Shown here piece after piece: positions 49,429 to 56,546 of a stretch of DNA of 61,458 nucleotides. Each line of letters starts with the position of its first letter. Positions within the stretch are counted from its first letter, which is position 1. The notes under the pieces were generated by a model. It was not told the DNA's origin. It searched no databases and saw only the letters and a program-made list of their open reading frames with translations. Source of the stretch: Thermus sp. LT1-2-5 (GTDB lineage: Bacteria; Deinococcota; Deinococci; Deinococcales; Thermaceae); assembly GCF_040363165.1 (NCBI RefSeq), contig NZ_BSRG01000010.1, positions 1 through 61,458 on the forward strand, written 5' to 3'. The position numbers and the translations under genes were made by a program.

Positions 49429-50355
49429 CTAGACAGTGCGAGGTTGTGCGCCAGGGGAAGGGCGGGCCTCCCCGAAGAGGTGGAGGAAGAGGGCCTCCAG
49501 GCTCGGCGTTCCCCTGGAGACCTCGAGGACCTCCACGGGAAGAGTTCCCAAGGCCTCCCGCAGCGCCTCCCACGGCCCGAGGAAGAAGAGGACCTCGGGG
49601 CCCTCGGCGCTCCAGCCGGGGCCTAAGGCCTGGAGGAGGGCCTCCGCCTTGGGCTCGGCGAGGCGCACCCGGTACCCCTCCCCGGCCCAGTCCCGGAGGA
49701 GGGCCCGGGTGGGGCCCTGCCGCCGCACCTCCCCCCGGTGGAGGAAGGCCACCCGGTCGCTCACCCGCTCCACCACCTCGAGGTCGTGGGAGGTGAGGAG
49801 GATGCCCCAGCCCTCCTTCTTAAGCTCCAGGAGGATCCCCTCAAACTCCCTCCGGCTCACGGGGTCCAGGCCCAGGGTGGGCTCGTCCAGGAGGAGGAAG
49901 CGGGGCTTGAGGGCGAGGGCCAAGGCCAAGGCCGCCTTCTGCTGCATGCCCCGGGAGAGGGAGGCGAGGGGGGCGTGGAGGCGGTCCTTTAGGCCGAAGC
50001 GCTCCAACCAGGCCTCAAACCGGGGGCGGACCTCCCTGGGGGGAAGCCCCCGGATGCCCCCGAAGTAGAGGGCGTTCACCAGGAGGCTCAGGTTGACGTA
50101 GAGGTTGCGGCTTCCCTCCAGGAGGACGCCGAACTCGTGGCCCTGGGGTCTGCGCCGCGCCCCGCCCTCCTCCAGGACCACCTCCCCCCCATCGGGGAGG
50201 AGGAGGCCGAGGACGACCTTGATGAGGGTGGTCTTGCCCGCCCCGTTGGGGCCCAAAAGGCCCAGGATCTCCCCGGCCCCAAGCTCCAGGCTCACCCCCT
50301 TGAGGGCCTCCAGCTTGCCGAAGCGCTTGTGGACGTTCTGCACCAAAAGCCGCAT
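49429..50355 (-). CDS. ABC exporter ATPase
   Basis: 308 residues from ATG 50355. Walker A LGLLGPNGAGKTTLIK, signature LSRGMQQKAALALALA, Walker B FLLLDEPTLGLDP and the H-loop LLTSHDLEVVERV are intact; a C-terminal extension of about 90 residues follows. With the adjacent ABC-2 permease it should export the peptide product of the radical-SAM locus or confer immunity. Coupled to the permease by overlap. Confidence 0.92.
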   Translation of the reverse strand: MRLLVQNVHKRFGKLEALKGVSLELGAGEILGLLGPNGAGKTTLIKVVLGLLLPDGGEVVLEEGGARRRPQGHEFGVLLEGSRNLYVNLSLLVNALYFGGIRGLPPREVRPRFEAWLERFGLKDRLHAPLASLSRGMQQKAALALALALKPRFLLLDEPTLGLDPVSRREFEGILLELKKEGWGILLTSHDLEVVERVSDRVAFLHRGEVRRQGPTRALLRDWAGEGYRVRLAEPKAEALLQALGPGWSAEGPEVLFFLGPWEALREALGTLPVEVLEVSRGTPSLEALFLHLFGEARPSPGAQPRTV

Positions 50356-51113
50356 CAGTACCTCCCTAATAGGCCCCTCCGCCGCACCGCCGCGTAGACC
50401 CAGGCCATGGCGAAAAGCCCCGCCCCGAGAAAGAGGAGGGCCTGCACGAAGGCGAGGAGGAGAAGCCCGGGGAACGCCCCCTCCCCGGTGAGGGCGAGCT
50501 TCAGGAGCTGCGTCCCTGGGGCAAAGGGGAGGGGGGTCATCCAGGGAGCGAAGCGAACCAGGGAGAAGAAGTAAGGAAGGAAGAGGAACTGGACAATGGT
50601 GAAGAAGCCCTCCACCTGCTTGAAGTGAAGGGCGAGGGCTCCCATGCCCAGGGCGAAGCCTAGGGCGGCGAGGTAGAGAAGCAAAAGGCTCAAAGGCCAC
50701 CAGGGGGCGGGGGCGAGCCGCACCCCGAGGAGAAGGGCGAGGGGAAGGAGGACAAGAGCGCTTGTGGTGATGCCCTGAAGTCCCCGTACGAGGGCGCGCA
50801 GGAGGAGCTGTCGGAGAAGCCCTCCTCGGGCCAGGCCCAGGTGCTCCAGGGTGCCTAAGGCGGCCTCGGACTGGACGGAATAGGCGATGGACTGGAAGGT
50901 GCCCACCACCAGGTTGAAGGCGGCGAAGACCAGGAGGAGGGGGCCCAGGTCCAGGCCCAGGCTCGCCAGCCCCTCGGGGGTCAGGTTCTCCAGGCCGAGG
51001 ACCATGGAGTAGAAGAAGAGAACGGAGGCCAGAAGCCCCGCCAGGGTGTCAAACCAGTAGCGCCTGGTCAGGTTCCACTCTAAGAGAAACTCGCTCCAGA
51101 GTTGCCAAAACAC
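50355..51113 (-). CDS. ABC-2 type exporter permease
   Basis: 252 residues with six hydrophobic segments (FDTLAGLLASVLFFYSMVLG, SALVLLPLALLLGVRL, LLLLYLAALGFALGMGALAL, GLLLLAFVQALLFLGAGLFA). The ABC-2 architecture and its overlap with the ATPase gene support an exporter. It starts 70 nt after the small Cys-containing ORF. Confidence 0.88.
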   Translation of the reverse strand: MFWQLWSEFLLEWNLTRRYWFDTLAGLLASVLFFYSMVLGLENLTPEGLASLGLDLGPLLLVFAAFNLVVGTFQSIAYSVQSEAALGTLEHLGLARGGLLRQLLLRALVRGLQGITTSALVLLPLALLLGVRLAPAPWWPLSLLLLYLAALGFALGMGALALHFKQVEGFFTIVQFLFLPYFFSLVRFAPWMTPLPFAPGTQLLKLALTGEGAFPGLLLLAFVQALLFLGAGLFAMAWVYAAVRRRGLLGRY

Positions 51114-51129
51114 AACGCTTCCTCGAAGA

Positions 51130-51166
51130 TAAGAAGGCAGATTGGGGATTCCCCCTCACTGCCTTC
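51130..51166 (-). terminator. Hairpin after the small peptide ORF
   Basis: AGAAGGCAG and CTGCCTTCT arms enclose an inner GGGGAATCCCC palindrome; on the minus strand TATCTT follows. It may act as partial terminator between the peptide ORF and the exporter genes, the usual position in peptide clusters. Confidence 0.55.
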
Positions 51167-51182
51167 TACTCAGCCTACCTAT

Positions 51183-51284
51183 TTATGTTAGCACCGGCGG
51201 GTTTTTTGTTGGACACGGACGCCTACCGCCGCAACCCGGGTCTCCTAAGGGTTGCACGCGAGAAGGCCTGACAATCCACCGCAT
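51183..51284 (-). CDS. Candidate precursor peptide (33 aa)
   Basis: ATG 51284 follows AAAGGAGGTGAGGAGG, one of the strongest ribosome binding sites in the window, and lies 18 nt after the maturase stop. The peptide begins MRWIVRPSRVQPLGDPG, has Cys at positions 18 and 24 in a GCGGRRPC context and ends PTKNPPVLT. Codon use (TTA, ATT, CTA, ACA, TCT) is atypical. It could be the substrate of the radical-SAM enzyme. It could also be chance, since no homologues can be checked. Confidence 0.45.
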   Translation of the reverse strand: MRWIVRPSRVQPLGDPGCGGRRPCPTKNPPVLT

Positions 51285-51302
51285 CCTCCTCACCTCCTTT
51301 CC

Positions 51303-52742
51303 CTAGCCCGTGCAGGGGCGAGGTGCCGGCTCTGCCTCGCCTGCACGTTCGGCTAGCAAAGTAAAGGTACGCTTCCAGTTCCACTTGAAGGTGGTGCACT
51401 CCAGCTCCACCTTCCCCTCAGGCATGGCCTCGGGGAAGACCACCTTCAAGGGGCACCCCCCCATGCACGCAGGAAGCCAGGTGCAACGGGAGCAGGCGAG
51501 CTTTTCGGAGAAGGGGTCCCAGGACATCCAGCGCTGGTAAACGGGGTTCTCCGCAAGTTGCAGGGGATCGTATTCCAGGAGGTTGCCCACGGCGAACTCG
51601 GGCTGCCCCACCGTGTCCCAACACTTCTGCAGGGTGCCGTCGGGCTCCACCACGAACCCCTCCGGATGGGCGGCCACGCACCCTCCAAGCTGAAGGGAGG
51701 GGTAGGGAAGGGTGGCCAGTCCTAGGCTTTCCGCAAGGGTGAAGTACTCCGGCTCAATCCGGGCGAAGTCCTTGCGGGTAAAGCAAAACCCTTTGACCCC
51801 GTGGCTGGGCGGGGCGGTGGAGGTTACGGGGGCAAAGTAGACCCGCAGGTTCTCCTGGTGGGCCAGCCCTTCCTCGGCCAGACGCTTCAAGAGGGCGGGC
51901 ACACCCTCGCGGTTCCGGACGTCCACGTTGACCCGGATGTGGACGAAGACAGGTTTCCCGAGGAAGAGGCGCAGGTTGGCCAGGATGCGCTCAAAGCTCC
52001 CCTCCCCGGTAAGGAGGTGGCGGCGCTGGTCGTGGTAGGGAGCGTCCCCGTCCAGAGTGATCTGGACCAGGTGAATGCGGTAGCGGACCATGTCCGCCAC
52101 CTTCCCTTCGTCCAGGAGGTAGCCGTTCGTGATGAGGCTCGCGCTGTACTCCACGCGGTTCCTCTCGGCTATCTCCATGAATCCTTGGGATAGCTTCTGA
52201 ACAACATCCCAGGCCAGGGTGGGCTCACCGCCAAACCAGGTGACGAAGAACTTGCTGAGGCGGGGGGCTTTTTGAGCGAAGACCTCAAGAAGCTTGGCCT
52301 GAACCGCTTCGGTCATGCGGCTCACCCGGTGCCGCTGGAAACAGTAGTCGCAGCCGAAGTTGCAGTCTATGGTGGGACAGATCGTTAGGCTCCAGGCTTC
52401 CGTGGTGTAGCGCTGCCGCAGGTGGAGGGTCTTAAGGTAGGCCAGCTCGTCAAAGTTCTCGAGAACGACGAAGCGGCCTTCCACGAGCCCCTGGTCTACA
52501 GGGTTCTTGGGGTCCAAGGGCTCCCCCTTGACCAGGGCCGTGTAGCGCGCCCATCCTTCTGAATCCAAGACGGCCAGGCCACCGGAGAGGGAGTTGAAGG
52601 CGAGCTTCTCGCCCGTGGGCAGGGTGTGGAAGTGGTTGAAGCGGCTTGGTTTGTAGTTCATCCCTCCCCGGGTTGGTGCCTGGGCGGGTTCCTGGAGGTT
52701 CACCACGGGTAGCTGCAACATCCCGTCTTGCATGGCTTTCAC
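51303..52742 (-). CDS. Radical SAM/SPASM peptide maturase
   Basis: 479 residues. An N-terminal recognition-like region (SGGLAVLDSEGWARY, about residues 50-70) precedes the radical SAM core with CNFGCDYCF binding the catalytic 4Fe-4S cluster, then FFVTWFGGEPTLAWD, LITNGYLLDE and QITLDGDAPYHDQRR. The C-terminal SPASM domain has GGCVAAHP, QKCWDTVGQPEFAVGN and CSRCTWLPACMGGCPL, which bind auxiliary clusters. Such enzymes install thioether or C-C crosslinks in ribosomal peptides. ATG 52661, directly after GGGAGGG, is an alternative start, leaving a 27-residue upstream segment (MLQLPVVNLQEPAQAPTRGG) that looks peptide-like. Confidence 0.92.
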   Translation of the reverse strand: MKAMQDGMLQLPVVNLQEPAQAPTRGGMNYKPSRFNHFHTLPTGEKLAFNSLSGGLAVLDSEGWARYTALVKGEPLDPKNPVDQGLVEGRFVVLENFDELAYLKTLHLRQRYTTEAWSLTICPTIDCNFGCDYCFQRHRVSRMTEAVQAKLLEVFAQKAPRLSKFFVTWFGGEPTLAWDVVQKLSQGFMEIAERNRVEYSASLITNGYLLDEGKVADMVRYRIHLVQITLDGDAPYHDQRRHLLTGEGSFERILANLRLFLGKPVFVHIRVNVDVRNREGVPALLKRLAEEGLAHQENLRVYFAPVTSTAPPSHGVKGFCFTRKDFARIEPEYFTLAESLGLATLPYPSLQLGGCVAAHPEGFVVEPDGTLQKCWDTVGQPEFAVGNLLEYDPLQLAENPVYQRWMSWDPFSEKLACSRCTWLPACMGGCPLKVVFPEAMPEGKVELECTTFKWNWKRTFTLLAERAGEAEPAPRPCTG

Positions 52743-52785
52743 CCCTCTCGGCTATCCTCAGGCTGGCCTCAGGGTAGCAGGGGGG

Positions 52786-52838
52786 AGGTTACGCGAGGTT
52801 ACGCGGGAGGCCAGCTATGGAACCCCTTCCGCGTAACC
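52786..52838. promoter_or_regulatory. Tandem and inverted AGGTTACGCG repeats (SARP-type site)
   Basis: AGGTTACGCG is perfectly repeated in tandem at 52786-52795 and 52796-52805, and CGCGTAACC recurs inverted at 52830-52838. SARP/BTAD activators bind short direct repeats with about one-helical-turn pitch near -35. The site lies about 45 nt upstream of the maturase and 55 nt upstream of the divergent small ORF. Confidence 0.65.
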
Positions 52839-52860
52839 CTTCCCGTGGCACCCTGGGGGC

Positions 52861-53043
52861 ATGAGGGGCAAAGTCCTTTGGCTCCTCCTCTTGGCCTGGC
52901 TCCTCCTCCTGGCCCGGCCCTCCGGGCCCGCTTTGGCCTGCTGGCGCCCCGACTGCTTTCCCCCGGCCTCACACCCCGTACTCCCGGCGGAGCCTCGCCA
53001 CCCGGGCCTGGGCGATGGGGAGGCGGGGGTCTTCCTGGGGTAG
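52861..53043 (+). CDS. Small secreted Cys-containing peptide
   Basis: 60 residues. A strong Sec signal (VLWLLLLAWLLLLARPSGPA, then LA) would release a mature part starting CWRPDCFPPASHPV. The last 25 codons overlap the convergent regulator gene. Its divergence from the maturase across the shared direct repeats makes it a second candidate for a cluster-encoded peptide, although radical-SAM substrates usually lack Sec signals. Confidence 0.45.
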   Translation: MRGKVLWLLLLAWLLLLARPSGPALACWRPDCFPPASHPVLPAEPRHPGLGDGEAGVFLG

Positions 53044-54441
53044 CCTCTCCAGGAGGGCTTCCCAGACCTCCAGGTCTTCTTTCAGGCGCTCGGCCAGGAG
53101 GAAGAGGCTTTCCGTGTCCCCTTGGGCCAGCACCGCCTGCTTCAGGGTCTCCTCCAGCTCCAGGCGGAGTTCCTCCACCCCCGGGGCCTGGCTCCAGGGG
53201 AGGAGGGGGCCTTGGTAGAGGGCCAGGGCCCCCTCCAGGTCCCCCCGGGAGAGGGCCTTAAGGAAGGCTCCGAGGTCCGAGGGGGGAGGGTTTTCCAAGC
53301 GGTAAGGGGAACAGGAGATGCGGAAGCCCTTGGCCCGCAGGCGGTGGAGGAGGGTCTTCAAGGCCCCTAGGTTGGGTTCCCCGTAGAGGGCCTCCGCCAG
53401 GGCTTCTCCCGAAAGGCCTGCCTCGTGGGCGAGGAGGAGGGCCAGGGCCTCGGTGCCCCTGGGGCCCAGGGAGGGGAGGGGGCCTCCCCCGAGGAAGCGA
53501 AGGAGAGGGGTTCCGGCCTCTCCCAAAAGGAGGGCCCGGGCCTCGGGGCGGAGGGCGGGGGCCAGGCGGGGGGCCAGTGGGGCCTCTACCTCCGCCCCCA
53601 GGGCCCTGAGGCGGGCCTCGGCCAGGAGGGCGTAGAGGGCCCCGTCCTCCCGGAGGAGGCCGTGGGCGGAGAGGAGGAGATCCCTGGCCGCCTCCCCCCC
53701 TTCCAGGAGCCCCTGGGCCAGGAGGAGGAAGCCCTGGGACCACCCCGCCTGGGGGCCGACCTGGGCCGCTTCCAGGAGGAGCCGGGCCCTAAGGGGTTCC
53801 AGGGCCAAGGCCCCAAGGACCAGGAAGCTCGGGAGGCTGCCCGGGCCCAGGAGGGGAAGGAGGCCCTGGAGGAGGGTCCGGGCCCGCCGGGGCTGGCCCC
53901 GGAGGAGGTGGGCCAGGGCCAGGGTGTGCCCGGCCAGGAGGCGCACCCCGGGCAGCTCGTGGAGCAGGAACTCCTCCCCCTCTTCCAGGACCTCGGGGAG
54001 GGGAAGGGCGCCGAAGAAGAGCTCCAGGCGGAGGTGGTGGAGCCGGGTCCAGGGGGAAGGGGCCTTGAGGCGGGCCAAGGCGGCATGGGCCAGGGCCTCG
54101 GGACGGCCCAGGCGCTCCAGGACCACCGCCAGGGCCAGGTGGAGCCGGGCCTCCGCCTGGGAGTTCCCCCGGAAGCGGTGGAGGGCCTCCTCCAGGGCCA
54201 CCGCCCCTTCCCTCGGGGGCAGGGCGAGGCCCAGGTGGTAGAGGGTGAGGGGGGTCTGGGCCCTTCGGGCGGCCTCCAGGGCCAGGGTGCGGTAGGCCCG
54301 AAGGTCCCCCTTCCGCCCCTCAAGAAAGCCCAGGAGGGCCAGGCGCTCGGCCTCCAGGAGGCCTTCTTGGGGGGTTTGGAGGAGGGCTTCCGCCTCCCGG
54401 TCCCTGCCCTCCTCCAGGAGGCGGAGGGGGTGGGGTTCCAT
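52969..54441 (-). CDS. SARP/BTAD-type transcriptional activator with TPR region
   Basis: 490 residues. Residues 1-330 are TPR-like helical repeats (LALLGFLEGRKGDLRAYRTL, LHLALAVVLERLGRPEALAH). Residues about 345-400 are an OmpR-like winged helix (GTEALALLLAHEAGLSGEAL, LKTLLHRLRAKGFRISC), and the C-terminus is a bacterial transcriptional activation domain (LALYQGPLLPWSQAPGVEEL). The usual order, DNA-binding domain first, is inverted. It probably activates the peptide locus through the adjacent direct repeats. Confidence 0.8.
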   Translation of the reverse strand: MEPHPLRLLEEGRDREAEALLQTPQEGLLEAERLALLGFLEGRKGDLRAYRTLALEAARRAQTPLTLYHLGLALPPREGAVALEEALHRFRGNSQAEARLHLALAVVLERLGRPEALAHAALARLKAPSPWTRLHHLRLELFFGALPLPEVLEEGEEFLLHELPGVRLLAGHTLALAHLLRGQPRRARTLLQGLLPLLGPGSLPSFLVLGALALEPLRARLLLEAAQVGPQAGWSQGFLLLAQGLLEGGEAARDLLLSAHGLLREDGALYALLAEARLRALGAEVEAPLAPRLAPALRPEARALLLGEAGTPLLRFLGGGPLPSLGPRGTEALALLLAHEAGLSGEALAEALYGEPNLGALKTLLHRLRAKGFRISCSPYRLENPPPSDLGAFLKALSRGDLEGALALYQGPLLPWSQAPGVEELRLELEETLKQAVLAQGDTESLFLLAERLKEDLEVWEALLERLPQEDPRLPIAQARVARLRREYGV

Positions 54442-54562
54442 GGGGCCAGTCTACTCGTTTGCCGTCCACCTGGCCCTGCGGTGGGCACCCTGGGCCTTCC
54501 TCGGTGGTGTCTTGACTGCATTCCCTCTTTGACCCCTCTCATGTGTCTAAGACCGAGGGCCT

Positions 54563-54584
54563 GGGGGCCTAGCGGCCCCACGGG
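54563..54584 (+). promoter_or_regulatory. Start-associated hairpin with TCTAAGACC leader
   Basis: GGGGCC-TAGC-GGCCCC then ACGGG, 21 nt before ATG 54606; CGAAGGAGGTAGAC lies between. The upstream TGTCTAAGACCGAGGGC matches the leader at 55910. The rest of the 54442-54562 gap has only a possible TTGACT -35 box. Confidence 0.8.
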
Positions 54585-54605
54585 AAGCGGCGAAGGAGGT
54601 AGACG

Positions 54606-54902
54606 ATGCCTCTAAAGGAAAGGCTCTTCCAGACCCTGGGCAAGCTGGAGAAGGCCAAGGCGCTCCTCGGGAAGGTCCACCCCGTGGCGGGGATGGAGGG
54701 GCTCTTCGTGGTGGAGAGCGAGAGCCAGCCGAGGAAGCGCTACCTCGTGGACCTCGAGGCCGAGACCTGCACCTGCCCGGCCTACGCCCAGGGGAAGACC
54801 CGGCCCTGCAAGCACCAGGTGGCCGTGGTCCTCTCCCTCTGGCTCCGGGAGAAGCGGAGGGCTCAGGTGGAGACGCGGGCGGCGGAGCGCCCGGTGGCCT
54901 AG
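54606..54902 (+). CDS. SWIM zinc-finger protein
   Basis: 98 residues. TCTCPAYAQGKTRPCKHQVAV carries the CxC...CxH signature of SWIM fingers, which mediate protein or DNA contacts, including with recombinases. KRYLVDLEAE precedes it as usual. First gene of the right-hand replication/recombination module; it may assist the Rad52-like protein encoded 1.3 kb downstream. Confidence 0.88.
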   Translation: MPLKERLFQTLGKLEKAKALLGKVHPVAGMEGLFVVESESQPRKRYLVDLEAETCTCPAYAQGKTRPCKHQVAVVLSLWLREKRRAQVETRAAERPVA

Positions 54903-54918
54903 GCCGAAGAAGGGCAGG

Positions 54919-54939
54919 GGGGCGGGGAAGACCCGCCCC
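54919..54939 (+). promoter_or_regulatory. Start-associated hairpin
   Basis: GGGGCGGG / CCCGCCCC arms with a 5-nt loop, 22 nt before ATG 54962; TTGGAGGGAAGC lies between. Confidence 0.7.
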
Positions 54940-54961
54940 TCGTCTTCGTTTGGAGGGAAGC

Positions 54962-55126
54962 ATGTGGAGGTTTGTCGGGCACTTGGCGGGTTTGGGGAAC
55001 ATTCTGGCCGCTTGCTGGCTCGTCCTTCGGTGGCAGGAGGGGGCCCCTTCGCCCCTGGCCTGGGGCGTCCCGGTCCTGCTCTTCGTCCAGGGGGCCTTCC
55101 TCGCCCACTTGAGGAGGGCGGCATGA
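54962..55126 (+). CDS. Small membrane protein (54 aa)
   Basis: Two hydrophobic stretches (HLAGLGNILAACWLVLRW; WGVPVLLFVQGAFLAHL). The TGGAGGGAAGC site precedes it and it overlaps the next gene by ATGA. Unrecognised; typical of tiny phage-like membrane proteins. Confidence 0.6.
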   Translation: MWRFVGHLAGLGNILAACWLVLRWQEGAPSPLAWGVPVLLFVQGAFLAHLRRAA

Positions 55127-55272
55127 GCCTTCGCGCCAGGCTTCAGGTCCTGGCCCTCGAGGCCATCCGCAAAGATCGGTCCTTCCGGGCGCCCTTCCAC
55201 CCCGGGGCCTTCCCCCGGGAGCGGCGGGAACGGCGGGCGAGGCGAGCCCTGAAGGGGAGGAGGCCGTGGTAG
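55123..55272 (+). CDS. Small basic protein (49 aa)
   Basis: SLRARLQVLALEAIRKDRSF then an Arg-rich tail (RERRERRARRALKGRRPW). Coupled to both neighbours by overlaps. A nucleic-acid-binding role is plausible from charge alone. Confidence 0.55.
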   Translation: MSLRARLQVLALEAIRKDRSFRAPFHPGAFPRERRERRARRALKGRRPW

Positions 55273-55451
55273 AGCTCCTTCTGCTCCTCGGCCTTCTGGT
55301 GGGCCCCTTCCTCGCCCTCGTTCTCCTGGTGGGGCTCCTCGAGGAGACGGGCCTCGTGGCCAGGCCCGGAGAGGAAGACCCCGAGCGCTACCGGTGGCTC
55401 CGGGACCTCTTTGGGGAGGAGAGCCAGGGGGCAGAGGCCCCACGGGAATGA
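55266..55451 (+). CDS. Small membrane protein (61 aa)
   Basis: GTG 55266, 7-nt overlap. One long hydrophobic helix (LLLLLGLLVGPFLALVLLVG) and an acidic tail (EEDPERYRWLRDLFGEE). Function unknown. Confidence 0.6.
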   Translation: MVELLLLLGLLVGPFLALVLLVGLLEETGLVARPGEEDPERYRWLRDLFGEESQGAEAPRE

Positions 55452-55466
55452 GCGGGAGGTAGAGCG

Positions 55467-55676
55467 GTGTTTTTGTACCTGAAGAGCCAGAGCAAGCTCC
55501 TGAACCTGGAGCGGGTGGTGGAGGTGCGCCTCGAGGGGAGCGCCCTGGTCTTTCTCCTGGACCACGGCGCGGTGCGGGTGGACTTCCCCACGCCGGAGGA
55601 GGCCAGGGGGGCCCTCGAGGCCTTGATGGTGGAGCTCATCTTCAAAAAGAGGATGATCCCCCTCCGGCAGAAGTAG
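55467..55676 (+). CDS. Small hypothetical protein (69 aa)
   Basis: GTG 55467. LKSQSKLLNLERVVEVRLEG, ALVFLLDHGAVRVDFPTPEE and ALMVELIFKKRMIPL form an alpha/beta pattern with regular strands. GGAGGTAGAGCG is upstream. Unrecognised. Confidence 0.6.
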   Translation: MFLYLKSQSKLLNLERVVEVRLEGSALVFLLDHGAVRVDFPTPEEARGALEALMVELIFKKRMIPLRQK

Positions 55677-55683
55677 AGGGCCT

Positions 55684-55701
55684 GGGGGGCTGAAGCCCCC
55701 C
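55684..55701 (+). promoter_or_regulatory. Start-associated hairpin
   Basis: GGGGGGC-TGAA-GCCCCCC, 15 nt before ATG 55717; CGGAGAGG lies between. Confidence 0.7.
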
Positions 55702-55716
55702 CAGACGGAGAGGCCT

Positions 55717-55833
55717 ATGGAAGTCCTTCAAGTCGTCCTGGCTGTCCTGGACTTCGCCGTCCTCGCCGTGGAAGCCCTGGCCCTGACCGTGGCCCTCGCC
55801 CTCTACCTGATCTACAGGGAGGAGGCCCCCTGA
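55717..55833 (+). CDS. Tiny membrane peptide (38 aa)
   Basis: Almost one continuous hydrophobic helix (LDFAVLAVEALALTVALALY) with a charged end REEAP. GC3-rich codons and the hairpin leader support translation despite its size. Confidence 0.5.
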   Translation: MEVLQVVLAVLDFAVLAVEALALTVALALYLIYREEAP

Positions 55834-55870
55834 AAGGGCCGAGGTAGGAAGCCCGGGGAAGGAGGGGGTT

Positions 55871-55919
55871 GTCTTAGCTACACGCTCACCCCCTCCTCCC
55901 CCTCCCGTGTAGCTAAGAC
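55871..55919. repeat. Inverted repeat GTCTTAGCTACACG, 21-nt loop
   Basis: Perfect 14-bp arms at 55871-55884 and 55906-55919. They contain the arms of the 35770 repeat. The right arm is followed by CGAGGGC and the hairpin of the Rad52-like gene, so the site may be a promoter/operator. Confidence 0.85.
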
Positions 55920-55928
55920 CGAGGGCTT

Positions 55929-55946
55929 GGGGGGCCAAAGCCCCCC
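55929..55946 (+). promoter_or_regulatory. Start-associated hairpin before Rad52-like gene
   Basis: GGGGGGC-CAAA-GCCCCCC, 25 nt before ATG 55972; CGAAGGAGGTGAAGG lies between. Confidence 0.8.
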
Positions 55947-55971
55947 CGGAAGGAAGCGAAGGAGGTGAAGG

Positions 55972-56487
55972 ATGACGGTAGCGGAAGCGATTGCCAGGCT
56001 CACCCGGCCCCTCACGGCGGAGGAGATCGAGTGGAAGGTGATCAGCGCCAAGAACGGGCAGACCACCATCGCCCCCTTCATCGACGCCCGGGCGGTGATG
56101 GCCCGCCTGGATGAGGCCTTCGGGCCCTTCGGGTGGCAGGTGCGCTACACCCCGGCCCAGGTGGGGGACGAGCACGGGGTCATCGCCAGCATCGCCATCA
56201 AGAACCCCGAGACCGGGGAGTGGGTGGAGAAGCAGGACGGCTCCGGGGCCACGGACATGGAGCCCTTCAAGGGGGGCATCTCCGGGGCGCTCAAGCGGGC
56301 GGCGGTGGCGTGGGGCATCGGCAGGGAGCTCTACCGCTACCCCCGGGTGGTGATTGAAGGGGAGCACCGCTACATCCCCTTCAAGGTCCTGGAGAGGTTG
56401 AAGGGCCTCCCGGACGCGGTGGCGGCGGGGAAGCCCCTCCCTGAGGTGGTGCGGCTCAACGCCAACGGGGAGACGGTGAAGCGGTAG
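55972..56487 (+). CDS. Rad52/DdrA-like single-strand annealing protein
   Basis: 171 residues. IEWKVISAKNGQTTIAPFID, LDEAFGPFGWQVRYTPAQVG, the ATDMEPFKGGISGALKRAAV segment and WGIGRELYRYP are the core of Rad52/22-type proteins, including Deinococcus DdrA and phage recombinases. It anneals complementary single strands in recombination or break repair. It lies with SSB, clamp and SWIM genes; the C-terminal tail is short. Confidence 0.88.
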   Translation: MTVAEAIARLTRPLTAEEIEWKVISAKNGQTTIAPFIDARAVMARLDEAFGPFGWQVRYTPAQVGDEHGVIASIAIKNPETGEWVEKQDGSGATDMEPFKGGISGALKRAAVAWGIGRELYRYPRVVIEGEHRYIPFKVLERLKGLPDAVAAGKPLPEVVRLNANGETVKR

Positions 56488-56502
56488 GCGAGGAAGGGCC
56501 GG

Positions 56503-56522
56503 GGGGTGGGAGGGCCCACCCC
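56503..56522 (+). promoter_or_regulatory. Start-associated hairpin before clamp gene 2
   Basis: GGGGTGGG-AGGG-CCCACCCC, 24 nt before ATG 56547; TTGGAGGTGGAGG lies between. Confidence 0.75.
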
Positions 56523-56546
56523 TCGGTCTCCCTTTGGAGGTGGAGG

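Noticed and set aside
53425-54615. 396-residue plus-strand ORF opposite the SARP-type regulator
   Set aside because: Pure antisense shadow rich in Gly/Glu/Gln/Pro without domain features; the minus strand has TPR, wHTH and BTAD patterns.
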